Shown piece by piece: positions 33,468 through 41,221 of a stretch of DNA of 45,204 bases (positions are counted from its first letter, which is position 1; each line of letters begins with the position of its first letter). A model generated the notes under the pieces. It had not been told where the DNA came from, did no database searches, and saw only the letters and a list, made by a program, of their open reading frames with translations. The stretch comes from Competibacter_A sp003527885. Its GTDB lineage: Bacteria; Pseudomonadota; Gammaproteobacteria; Competibacterales; Competibacteraceae. The stretch is taken from positions 1 through 45,204 of the forward strand of contig DAORPQ010000017.1 of the NCBI GenBank assembly GCA_035442025.1, given 5' to 3'. A program made the translations under genes and the position numbers.

Positions 33468-35409
33468 GCCGCTGACGCTAACGGCTCTGGTGTGGCTGCT
33501 GGCCGCATTGGGGCTGGCGGTCGCGCCGCATGCCCGGGAAATGCCGGCCTGGCTGACGGTGCTTTTTTTTGCCGTCGCAGGCTGGCGCGGCTTTCTGGCG
33601 CTGCGGGATCGACCGTTGCCGTCGCGCTGGCTGTTGCTGGTCGTGGCCGTGTTGGCCGGCGCCGGCGTGTTGATCGATTTTCGGACCTTGTTCGGCCGCG
33701 ACGCGGGAGTGGCTTTGCTGGTCGCGATGACCGCCTGCAAGCTGTTGGAGACGCGCGGCTTGCGGGATGGGGTGGTGCTGGTGTTTCTCGGTTATTTGCT
33801 GGTGATGAGCAACCTGCTCTACAGCCAGGAAATTCCGATGGTCGCTTACCTGTTCGCGGTCGTCTTGGCGATGTTGGCGGCGCAGGTGATGATCCACCGC
33901 CAGCACGCGGGGCTCGGGGCGCTGGCTCCGCTGCGGCTGGCCGGCAAGATGGCGCTGCAAGCCATCCCGGTGATGCTGATTCTGTTCATTTTGTTCCCGC
34001 GCATTCCCGGACCGCTGTGGGGGTTGCCGAAGGATGCTTACAAGGGCCGCACCGGGTTGTCCGACGAGATGATGCCCGGCACGGTCAGCGAACTGATCAA
34101 ATCCGACGCGGTGGCGTTTCGGGCGCGCTTCACCGGTCCCATCCCGCCGCCGCGCGAGCTTTACTGGCGCGGGCCGGTGCTGTGGAATTTCGACGGCCGC
34201 CGTTGGACCGCCGGCGAGGGCGCGCCCCGAAATGCCCCGATTCCGTTTACGCCCGAAGGCGCGGCGTTGGACTACTCGGTGATTCTGGAGCCCAGCAACC
34301 GGATTTGGCTGTTCGCGCTCGATCTTCCGGCCAGTTTGCCGCCGCAAGCCGGCATGACGCCCTCGTTCCAGTTGCTGCGCCAGCAGCCGGTCAACGAGGT
34401 GTACCGTTACCCGATGCGGTCCTATCTCAAGTATCGCACCGGCGATCTGGAAGCGCCGGAACGAGCCCGCGCCCTGCGCTTGCCGTCGTGGGGCAATCGG
34501 CGGACCCGCGAGCTGGTGGCGGAATGGCGGACGCGCGATGCGCGTCCCGAAGCGCTGATGAACGCCGCGCTACTGCTGTTTCGGGAGCAGGCGTTTTATT
34601 ACACCCTGACGCCGCCCTTGCTGGGCAGCGATAGCGTGGATGAATTTCTGTTCCGCACCCGCCAGGGCTTTTGCGAGCATTACGCCAGCGCGTTCGTGTT
34701 CCTGATGCGGGCGGCTGGAGTGCCGGCGCGAGTGGTGACCGGCTATCAGGGCGGGGAGCGCAATACCTTCGGCGATTATCTGATCGTTCGCCAGTCCGAC
34801 GCGCACGCCTGGGCCGAGGTTTGGTTGGAAGGGCAGGGCTGGGTGCGGGTGGACCCCACCGGCGCGGTGGCGCCGAATCGGATACAGGAGGGGCTCTACG
34901 CCGCCGTGGCCGATGCCGAGAATCTGCCGTTCTTGATCCGGCGCGGCGGCGACAGCGAATGGTTGCGGCAACTGGCGATGGGTTGGGATTCCCTGAACAA
35001 TTCCTGGAATGAGTGGGTGTTGGCCTATGGGCCAGACCGGCAAAAGGAATTTCTGTCGGGATTGGGTTTCGGGCCGGTGGATTGGGCGGATATGACGATT
35101 GCGATGACGGCGGCGCTCGGCGGTTTCAGTCTGCTGGTTGCCGGATGGCGCTGGCGGAGTCAGAGTTCCCGCGATCCGGTGGTGCGGGCTTGGCAACGGT
35201 TTTGCGCTCGACTGGCCCGGCGCGGGCTGGCGCGCGACGCTCGGGAAGGACCGCTGGCGTTCGCCGAGCGCGTGGCTGTCAGCCGGCCTGAACTGGCGGG
35301 GCCGGTGCGGGAAATCGGTCGGCTTTATGCGGTGTTGCGCTATGGTCCGACCGTTTCGCTGGACCAGGTAAAACAGTTACAGCAGATGGTGAAGCGGTTG
35401 CGAGTTTGA
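33409..35409 (+). CDS. TgpA-like transglutaminase/protease membrane protein (DUF3488)
   Basis: A 666-residue inner-membrane protein. The first 200 or so residues hold about six membrane helices (DUF3488), followed by a large periplasmic part with a transglutaminase-like core. The catalytic triad is visible as C422 in RQGFCEHYASAF, H466 in SDAHAWAEVW and D482 in VDPTGAVAPNRI. A last membrane helix (MTAALGGFSLLVAGWRW) precedes a cytoplasmic DUF4129-like tail. This is the plan of Pseudomonas TgpA. The start may be the ATG at 33409 or the GTG at 33403; both overlap the DUF58 gene, which implies coupled translation. Confidence 0.92.
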   Translation: MTLWKPGNRQREKPATPPAEPLTLTALVWLLAALGLAVAPHAREMPAWLTVLFFAVAGWRGFLALRDRPLPSRWLLLVVAVLAGAGVLIDFRTLFGRDAGVALLVAMTACKLLETRGLRDGVVLVFLGYLLVMSNLLYSQEIPMVAYLFAVVLAMLAAQVMIHRQHAGLGALAPLRLAGKMALQAIPVMLILFILFPRIPGPLWGLPKDAYKGRTGLSDEMMPGTVSELIKSDAVAFRARFTGPIPPPRELYWRGPVLWNFDGRRWTAGEGAPRNAPIPFTPEGAALDYSVILEPSNRIWLFALDLPASLPPQAGMTPSFQLLRQQPVNEVYRYPMRSYLKYRTGDLEAPERARALRLPSWGNRRTRELVAEWRTRDARPEALMNAALLLFREQAFYYTLTPPLLGSDSVDEFLFRTRQGFCEHYASAFVFLMRAAGVPARVVTGYQGGERNTFGDYLIVRQSDAHAWAEVWLEGQGWVRVDPTGAVAPNRIQEGLYAAVADAENLPFLIRRGGDSEWLRQLAMGWDSLNNSWNEWVLAYGPDRQKEFLSGLGFGPVDWADMTIAMTAALGGFSLLVAGWRWRSQSSRDPVVRAWQRFCARLARRGLARDAREGPLAFAERVAVSRPELAGPVREIGRLYAVLRYGPTVSLDQVKQLQQMVKRLRV

Positions 35410-35658
35410 GTCGCTATCGGGAGCGGGTAGCCTCTTCGGCGGGCGCGTTTCGGGATAAACCGTCGATGTTGCAGGGCTGGTGGACACGGTTGCCGCCGGC
35501 ATACTCTGCGGCTGTCGGCAAGCAACAGAGCGACGCCCTCCCAGCCAACATGCGACTTCAATTTTGGGTGGAAGTCGGCGCTGGCTGTGGAGGCGGCGAC
35601 GTCGGCTTCTCGGTGCCGCGCTTTTCCCCTCCACGCGCCCGCCGAAAAGAGCGGCGAA

Positions 35659-36258
35659 TCAGATGGCCATTCCGGCGCTTTCCAGTTCGGCGTAGGTCGT
35701 CGGTTGCCGCGCTGGGTTGATCGTCAGGCCCAGCCGCACGCCGATTTCCGCCAGCGAGAAAATGCCACGGATCGCCGGGATGTCGGTTTCGGGATCGATG
35801 TCCAGCACCAGCGCGTGTTGGCGACCGACTTGCCGCAAAGTCGCGACGATATCGCCGACCCGCGCGCCCAGCACGTCTTCCATCATCAGCACTTCCAGTT
35901 TCGGCCGTAAGGTCATGACATCGGAGACCAGCAAATCCTCGCGGGCACAACCGGCTTTGGCCACGATCCGGGCGGCTCTCTCGCCGTCGATGTCGCGGCT
36001 GGTCAGCACGCCCAGAATGTTATCGTCCGCGTCGCAGACCAGCAGGATGCGGACCCGCCGCTTGACCATCAAATCCACGGCCTTGCCGAGCGGCGTCGTG
36101 AGGTCGGTGGTGACGGCGGTGACTTGGCACAGGTCCGTCATCACCGAGAGCGCGGGATCGTCGGTGGTGATGCGCCGGGGTAGCTGTTGCTTGGGCCGGG
36201 CCGGGCGGATTCCCCGGTCTAGTTTCTGCAGCGAAAGCGAGCGATAAGGGTGTTTCAT
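35659..36258 (-). CDS. CBS domain-pair protein
   Basis: A 199-residue protein consisting mostly of two CBS repeats. The first has VTAVTTDLTTPLGKAVDLMVKRRVRILLV with GVLTSRDIDG; the second has VSDVMTLRP, ATLRQVGRQHALVLD and AIRGIFSLAEIGVRLG. Such pairs bind adenine nucleotides and usually act as regulatory modules. No enzymatic domain is attached. AGGAG at -13 precedes the ATG. A TATAAT on the minus strand (36331-36336) and two adjacent palindromes upstream suggest controlled transcription. Confidence 0.88.
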   Translation of the reverse strand: MKHPYRSLSLQKLDRGIRPARPKQQLPRRITTDDPALSVMTDLCQVTAVTTDLTTPLGKAVDLMVKRRVRILLVCDADDNILGVLTSRDIDGERAARIVAKAGCAREDLLVSDVMTLRPKLEVLMMEDVLGARVGDIVATLRQVGRQHALVLDIDPETDIPAIRGIFSLAEIGVRLGLTINPARQPTTYAELESAGMAI

Positions 36259-36330
36259 CAGGGCAATCTCCTGTTTTTTTAAGTATTAACTAACGGCTAA
36301 AGGAGCCGCTTTGTTCTTAAAGGCGGATAT

Positions 36331-36373
36331 ATTATAAGGCATTATTGTCTGACAATAAATGCGACAAATTGTC
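36331..36373 (-). promoter_or_regulatory. -10 box and paired palindromic operator upstream of the CBS gene
   Basis: On the minus strand TATAAT lies at 36336-36331. Just upstream is TTATTGTCTGACAATAA (36342-36358), a perfect 8-bp inverted repeat with a 1-bp centre. A second palindrome, GACAAATTGTC (36363-36373), uses the same half-site, and the two centres are 18 bp apart. The core TTGTCTGACAA fits the TNGTNNNACNA pattern known for FadR-type GntR repressors. A repressor binding here would block the promoter; which regulator binds is inference. Confidence 0.5.
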
Positions 36374-36513
36374 ACGTTTGCTGTTCAAGCAATAGTATCT
36401 AAAATGTGACTATCAGCGCATGAAATCAAGCGTGGGCGATAGGGTTGATCCGGTGGCGGACTCGCGGTAACGAACGGCCCAATAGGGCGGTGGACGGTAC
36501 GCTTGAACGGGGT

Positions 36514-37278
36514 TCAGCGACCCGCCAGCAGCTCGCCCAGGGTGCGCGTCAGCACCACCAGATCCTGTTCGCGGGACAGAGTATGCTCACCGTCCTTGAG
36601 CAGCAGCACCCGCACGTCGGAACCGGCCAGCCGTTCGGCGACTTGCACGCTGACCCGCCACGGCACATCGGCATCCTTCATGCCGTGGATCAACCGCGCC
36701 GGACAGGTGATCGGCAGCGTCGGCCGGTCGAGCAGGCGATGCTGTTCCGCTTCTTCAAGCAAATTCGAGGTGATGGTGTAAGGCTCGCCGTAGGGTGACG
36801 GCAGGCAAATAACCCCCTCCCGCCGCAAGCGCTCTCGCAAATTTTCATCCAGTCGCTCCCAAAGCAAATAGTCGGTGAAGTCGGCGGCGCACGCCAGACC
36901 GAGCAGGGCGGCGATCCGCTCCGGTCGCGCCAGCGCCGTCAACAGCATCAACCAAGCTCCCATCGACGAACCGACCAGGATTTGGGGCCCGTCGCTCAGC
37001 TCGTCCAACACGGCGAGGGCTTCCCGCGCCCAGCGGCCGATAGTGCCGTCCGCGAAACGGCCGCTGGATCCGCCGTGACCGGAGTAGTCGAAACGGATGA
37101 ACGCTTGGCCGCGCCCCCGACACCAACGTTCCAGCGCGGTGGCCTTGAGGCCGGTCATGTCCGAGGTGAAACCGCCCAGAAAAATCACGCCCGGCACCGC
37201 GCCAAGACTGCGATGGTAGGCGAGCCGCGCGCCATCGGCGAGGATCAGATGGGCTGGCTTGGGTTCGAAGAGCGGCAT
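36514..37278 (-). CDS. Alpha/beta hydrolase (ABHD10-like)
   Basis: A 254-residue serine hydrolase. The oxyanion-hole region VIFLGGFTSDMTG, the FDYSGHGGSSG strand-loop and the nucleophile elbow GSSMG (S105) are present. The acid is likely the Asp of MKDADVPWR and the base the His of KDGEHTLSRE. The GGFxSDMxG form of the oxyanion loop is typical of the ABHD10-like group, which includes thioesterases and esterases. The substrate cannot be told. No tight operon partner is evident. Confidence 0.87.
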   Translation of the reverse strand: MPLFEPKPAHLILADGARLAYHRSLGAVPGVIFLGGFTSDMTGLKATALERWCRGRGQAFIRFDYSGHGGSSGRFADGTIGRWAREALAVLDELSDGPQILVGSSMGAWLMLLTALARPERIAALLGLACAADFTDYLLWERLDENLRERLRREGVICLPSPYGEPYTITSNLLEEAEQHRLLDRPTLPITCPARLIHGMKDADVPWRVSVQVAERLAGSDVRVLLLKDGEHTLSREQDLVVLTRTLGELLAGR

Positions 37279-37453
37279 GAGGCGACTTTCTCCTGATGAA
37301 GTGCGCTACAGTATTTCGTTAATGCTGGCAAAGATTGGGCCGGTCTTTGGTCCGACCGACGACGAACGGGGCCGGGAATTGAATTTGCGCGATAAAATAC
37401 GACAAAAACAATGGCGCGCGATACGGCCACCCGAGGAAGCGAACGATGACTGA
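37277..37453 (+). CDS. Possible small ORF overlapping the photolyase start
   Basis: A 58-codon frame beginning MRRLSPDEVRYS and ending EEANDD. Its stop overlaps the next start as ATGACTGA (37446-37453), an arrangement typical of coupled translation. Against it, there is no strong ribosome binding site, no known domain, and its start overlaps the 5' end of the divergent hydrolase gene. It may be a leader peptide or chance. Confidence 0.3.
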   Translation: MRRLSPDEVRYSISLMLAKIGPVFGPTDDERGRELNLRDKIRQKQWRAIRPPEEANDD

Positions 37454-38765
37454 ACGACGTGCGATCATTTGGTTTCGCAACGATCTACGCTTGCACGATC
37501 ACGAAGTGCTGGCGTTGCTGGCCGACACCGTGCAGGTGTTGGTGCCGGTTTACTGCCTCGATCCGGCGCAATTCGAAATCCAACCCTCGGGATTTCCGCT
37601 GACCGGCCCGCTGCGGGCGCGGTTTCTGGTCGAATGTCTGGAGGATTTACGGGCGGGGCTGGAAGCGCGGGGCAGCGGTTTACATGTGGTGTTGGGCCAA
37701 CCGGAAAAAGTGATTCCCGCCTTGGCGCAAACCCTGGGCGTTCGGGAAGTGTTCGCCGAGCGCGACGTGTGGGGCGAGGCGGTGAAAGTCGAGCGGCGGC
37801 TGGCTGCGGCATTGGAACCGCTGGGGGTATCGCTGCGCGGTTTCCGGGTCAGCACGCTGGTCCATCCCGATGATTTGCCCTTTCCCGCCGCCAATCTACC
37901 CGAATCCTTCGCGCAGTTTCAGGAAGCGGTGACGGTGAGCGGTGAGCCGCGCGCGCCGTTGCCGCCCTTGCAGAAGCTGCCCGCGTATCCCGACGGCTTG
38001 GATACTCCCACCCTGGCGACCCTGGTTCAGGCGCTGGGCTTGTCCGCCGTGTCCGACCCTGGCCAACAGACCGGCTTCAAGGGTGGCGCGACCGTGGCGG
38101 TCGCGCGGCTGGAGGAGTTCGTGCAAGGGCGGCGGGCCTCCCTGGAGACGCTGCGCGGCGGCGCGGGTGAGGCCGCCGCACGGGCCGACCGCTTCGGGCC
38201 TTGGCTGGCGCGCGGGGCGCTGTCGCCCCGGCGGATTTATCAGTACGTCAACTATTCCGGGCTGACGATGTGGGCCGGCGAACTGGCGAACGCCGCGATC
38301 AGCGAGCTGCAACGGCGGGATTTCTGCCGGTTCTTGGCGATCAAGCGCGGCGAGTGGGACGAGCAATCCGGCCGGCCGCCAGCTTGGGACGATGAGGGGT
38401 TACGGGAGCGCTTCGAACTCTGGCGGCGGGGGGAAACCGGCGAGCCGTTCGTGGACGCCCATTTGCGCGAACTGGCGCTGACCGGCCATCTGTCATCCTT
38501 CGGCCGGCGCTTGGTGGCCAGTTACCTCTGCCATGAGCTGGGTTTGGATTGGCGTTGGGGCGCGGCCTGGTTCGCCTCGCAACTGTTGGACGACGATCCC
38601 AGCGTCAATCTGGCGGTCTGGATGGAGGTGACCGGACGCTGGCGCGCTTTCGATCGGCCGGGCCGCTTGAATTCCGCCGAGCAGGCGGCGCACCGCGATC
38701 CCGACGGGGTTTATTGCCGCCGCTGGCTGGAAACGGCCGGAGCCGTCTCGCGGCGTTTCGGCTGA
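37446..38765 (+). CDS. DASH-type cryptochrome/photolyase family protein, diverged
   Basis: A 439-residue protein. The N-terminal photolyase alpha/beta domain (IIWFRNDLRLHDHEVL, VLVPVYCLDP, GPLRARFLVECLEDLR) and the overall C-terminal order (FGPWLARGALSPRRIYQYV, ELQRRDFCRFLAIKRG, FELWRRGETGEPFVDAHLRELALTG, LGLDWRWGAAWFASQLLDDD) fit the DASH group. Several FAD-site motifs differ. The usual SSKFSPWLA-like block reads ADRFGPWLA, SNRGRQ reads SSFGRR, and the DxxxSNxGNW block reads DDPSVNLAVW. It may bind FAD differently or have changed function. The ATG at 37446 overlaps the end of a possible small ORF. Confidence 0.85.
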   Translation: MTERRAIIWFRNDLRLHDHEVLALLADTVQVLVPVYCLDPAQFEIQPSGFPLTGPLRARFLVECLEDLRAGLEARGSGLHVVLGQPEKVIPALAQTLGVREVFAERDVWGEAVKVERRLAAALEPLGVSLRGFRVSTLVHPDDLPFPAANLPESFAQFQEAVTVSGEPRAPLPPLQKLPAYPDGLDTPTLATLVQALGLSAVSDPGQQTGFKGGATVAVARLEEFVQGRRASLETLRGGAGEAAARADRFGPWLARGALSPRRIYQYVNYSGLTMWAGELANAAISELQRRDFCRFLAIKRGEWDEQSGRPPAWDDEGLRERFELWRRGETGEPFVDAHLRELALTGHLSSFGRRLVASYLCHELGLDWRWGAAWFASQLLDDDPSVNLAVWMEVTGRWRAFDRPGRLNSAEQAAHRDPDGVYCRRWLETAGAVSRRFG

Positions 38766-38783
38766 GCGAGGGGCTGATAGCGC

Positions 38784-39533
38784 TCACGCCGTTTCCCAGG
38801 CTCGGGCGACCAGCGCCGGCAGCACCGCGCCCGCCGCGCCGTTCAGGCTGTAGCTGACTTGCGCGCTGAGCGGGGTCGGTTGCGGGTTGATCTCCACCAC
38901 CGTCGCCCCGGCGGCGAGCGCGGCAAACGGTAAATCGGCGGCGGGATAAACCAGGGCGGAGGTGCCGATACTGAAAAACACCTCGGCGCTCTTGGCCGCG
39001 TGCTCCGCTGTGCGCAGCGTCTCTACCGGTAGACTTTCGCCAAACCAGACCACATCCGGGCGCAACAAGCTGCCGCAATGCGGGCAGCGCGGTGGAATTT
39101 CGTCGCTGTCGGGCCAGCTTTCCACCGGCCGCTCTTCGCTGAAGCATTTGGTGCGGAACAAGTTGCCGTGCAGTTCCAACAAATGCTGGCTGCCCGCGCG
39201 CCGGTGTAAACCGTCCACGTTCTGGGTAATCAGCGTGAACTCGGCAACGCGCCGTTCCATGTCGACTAGCGCCCGGTGTCCGGCGTTGGGTTCGGCCTGT
39301 CGGACCCGACCCTGACGCCAGGCGTACCACTCCCAAACCAGCCTGGGATCGCGCCGGAAGGCGTCCGGCGTGGCGAGTTCTTCCGGGTTGTATTGCGCCC
39401 ACAAGCCGGTCTGCGCCTCGCGAAAGGTCGGCACGCCGCTTTCGGCGGAAATGCCGGCGCCGGTCAGGACCGCCACCCGGCGGGCGGCGCGGAGGCGGTT
39501 GACGAGTTCGGCGGGAATCGGGGCTTCGCTCAT
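38784..39533 (-). CDS. NAD-dependent protein deacylase (sirtuin, SIRT5/CobB-like)
   Basis: A 249-residue Sir2-family enzyme that removes acyl groups from lysines using NAD. GAGISAESGVPTFR, TQNVDGLHRRAG and the catalytic H122 in LLELHGNLF are present. Y70 and R73 in EWYAWRQ form the YxxR pair that recognises negatively charged acyl groups in SIRT5-type desuccinylases. The zinc module has CPHC (150-153), but the first pair reads CFSE (130-133), so one of the four usual cysteines is missing. The frame opens to 39626; the ATG at 39533 (MSEAPIPAEL) is the normal start. It is convergent with the photolyase gene. Confidence 0.92.
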   Translation of the reverse strand: MSEAPIPAELVNRLRAARRVAVLTGAGISAESGVPTFREAQTGLWAQYNPEELATPDAFRRDPRLVWEWYAWRQGRVRQAEPNAGHRALVDMERRVAEFTLITQNVDGLHRRAGSQHLLELHGNLFRTKCFSEERPVESWPDSDEIPPRCPHCGSLLRPDVVWFGESLPVETLRTAEHAAKSAEVFFSIGTSALVYPAADLPFAALAAGATVVEINPQPTPLSAQVSYSLNGAAGAVLPALVARAWETA

Positions 39534-39806
39534 GGGGGCAGGTCTCCGGCAGCAGTGAGTCGGACCGGTCGGTTCTGGATCGCGGAATTTCCAGCCATTG
39601 CGCCGGTCCCATCCGAACAAGGGCATAGTGATAGTATGCTACTGGAACCCCCTTGTGAGGGACCCTTCATTCCGCGCCGCCGCCCCGGCCCGGATGTTCG
39701 AGAATCTGACCCCCTTGCCCGCAGTGGGGCGGCGTGTGCGACGGATGAGATCCGCTTCCGGCGGTCGATTCCGTGTTGAATACAGCCCCGCGCTGATGGA
39801 GCCAGC

Positions 39807-40637
39807 ATGACCGTTGCCCTAGATTCGTATTACACCATCGGTAAGGTTCATTGGTATTGTCAGGATTATGTCTGCCAGGGTTGGCAACCTTTTCCTCACG
39901 TCATTCTGGCCGACGGCTGTTCCGCGTCTCCCAATAGCGATGTGGGGGCGCGCTTGCTGGTGCTGAACGCGCGCCAGGAGCTGGCGCGCTACGCGCAAAT
40001 CCCGCGCGATGGCCCCGAACTCGCTACTCAGCACTGGGACTTGGGCCGCCGGATCATCCAGCGCGCGGCGCGGCAGGCACGGGAGCTGAACCTGAATCCC
40101 GAGGTCTTGGACGCTACCCTGCTGGTGGCTTGGTGCGATGGCGCGACCGTTTACGTGCACTTATACGGGGATGGCTGCATCGCCACCCGCCGCGCCGATG
40201 GCGAACTGACCGTCATCGAGGTCGAATACGCCGAAAATGCCCCTTATTATCTGTCCTATTTATTGGAGCCCGACCGCCAAGTCTTGTATCAGGAGGCAGT
40301 CGGCAATCCCGAATCGGCGCAAACAATCCATTATCGGGGTCAGGCGGCGGACGTTTCGAGCCGGCAAGAGCGCTTCGATACGCCGGTCGCCTTCAGTTTC
40401 GATCTGGCGACCTTTCCGACCGTGGCGGTCGCCACCGACGGGCTGCATTCCTTTATCAGCGCCGAAACTGGCCAACGGGTAGAGCTCCTGGAAGTGGCAC
40501 AGGCCATGTTCGACTTCGGTGACCTTCAAGGCACCTTCGTCATGGACCGGCTGCAAAATACCCTGATCGAGTTCGGCAACCGGCTGCTGTTCAATCTGGA
40601 TGATCTCAGCGTGGGCGCGTTCGTGAAAGTGGCGTGA
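39807..40637 (+). CDS. PP2C-type protein phosphatase domain protein
   Basis: A 276-residue protein resembling PP2C-type serine/threonine phosphatases. The front ILADGCSASPNSDVGARL carries the metal-binding DG pair. LDATLLVAWCDGATVYVHLYGDGCIA matches the central strands, and VAVATDGLHSF the later metal-binding aspartate. The remainder (about 215-276) is less conserved. It lies alone between the divergent sirtuin gene and a convergent gene of unknown function. No kinase partner is seen in the window. Confidence 0.75.
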   Translation: MTVALDSYYTIGKVHWYCQDYVCQGWQPFPHVILADGCSASPNSDVGARLLVLNARQELARYAQIPRDGPELATQHWDLGRRIIQRAARQARELNLNPEVLDATLLVAWCDGATVYVHLYGDGCIATRRADGELTVIEVEYAENAPYYLSYLLEPDRQVLYQEAVGNPESAQTIHYRGQAADVSSRQERFDTPVAFSFDLATFPTVAVATDGLHSFISAETGQRVELLEVAQAMFDFGDLQGTFVMDRLQNTLIEFGNRLLFNLDDLSVGAFVKVA

Positions 40638-40684
40638 ACTGGGCGCGATGGCGGCTGCGCCGAAAGCCGCCGGAGCGGCTGCCA

Positions 40685-41179
40685 TCACAAAAACCGCAAA
40701 TACGCTTCCAGCACTTTCAGGGTGTAGGCGTCAGCGCCGGCGCTGCGGTAGCGCTCTGGTTCGCCGGTCAGCCACCAGGCGGCAGCGCGTTGTACGGCGA
40801 CGATTTCGTTTTCGTCGCTGGCGGCCAACTGATCGCGCAACACGCCGTCCATCACGCAAACCAGCACCTGACGGGCCAAGGCCTGATCGGCGGCGAACTG
40901 TTCCGGGGTGACTTCCCGGTTCAGACAAACCTTGGACCAGCGTTTGATATTTTCCGGTTTGACCCGCCAGTCGCCGTACAGGCCGGAGTCGGGTTCGGCC
41001 TCCGGCGCGGACAGCCGCAACGCCTCCACCAGCGCCGCCACCTTGGCTTCGGAAACCTGGGCCTGCACGGGGAGCGCGGCGATCCAGAGCAATACCCACA
41101 GCGCCCACCCCGACCCCTGGCGCAGCCGGAGCAACCGGGCTGCTGGGTTCGACCGCAAACGGTTAGCGTGGCGTGGCAT
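40685..41179 (-). CDS. Hypothetical exported protein
   Basis: I do not recognise this 164-residue protein. It has a basic front and a hydrophobic stretch (WALWVLLWIAALPVQA/QV) that looks like a signal peptide. The mature part is mainly helical and contains two cysteines (KVCLNREVTPEQF and VLVCVMDGVL) that could form a disulphide, followed by a Trp-rich stretch (AAAWWLTGEPERY). It lies 42 bp upstream of the comM stop on the opposite side of the PP2C gene. GC content is like that of its neighbours. Confidence 0.7.
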   Translation of the reverse strand: MPRHANRLRSNPAARLLRLRQGSGWALWVLLWIAALPVQAQVSEAKVAALVEALRLSAPEAEPDSGLYGDWRVKPENIKRWSKVCLNREVTPEQFAADQALARQVLVCVMDGVLRDQLAASDENEIVAVQRAAAWWLTGEPERYRSAGADAYTLKVLEAYLRFL

Positions 41180-41221
41180 GGCGTTCTCGCTGGTGACGGG
41201 ACGGATGGCTATAAGACGACC

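Noticed and set aside
35406..35720. A 104-codon plus-strand frame after the tgpA-like gene
   Set aside because: It overlaps the tgpA stop and runs antisense into the CBS gene; the Arg-rich sequence has no family signal.
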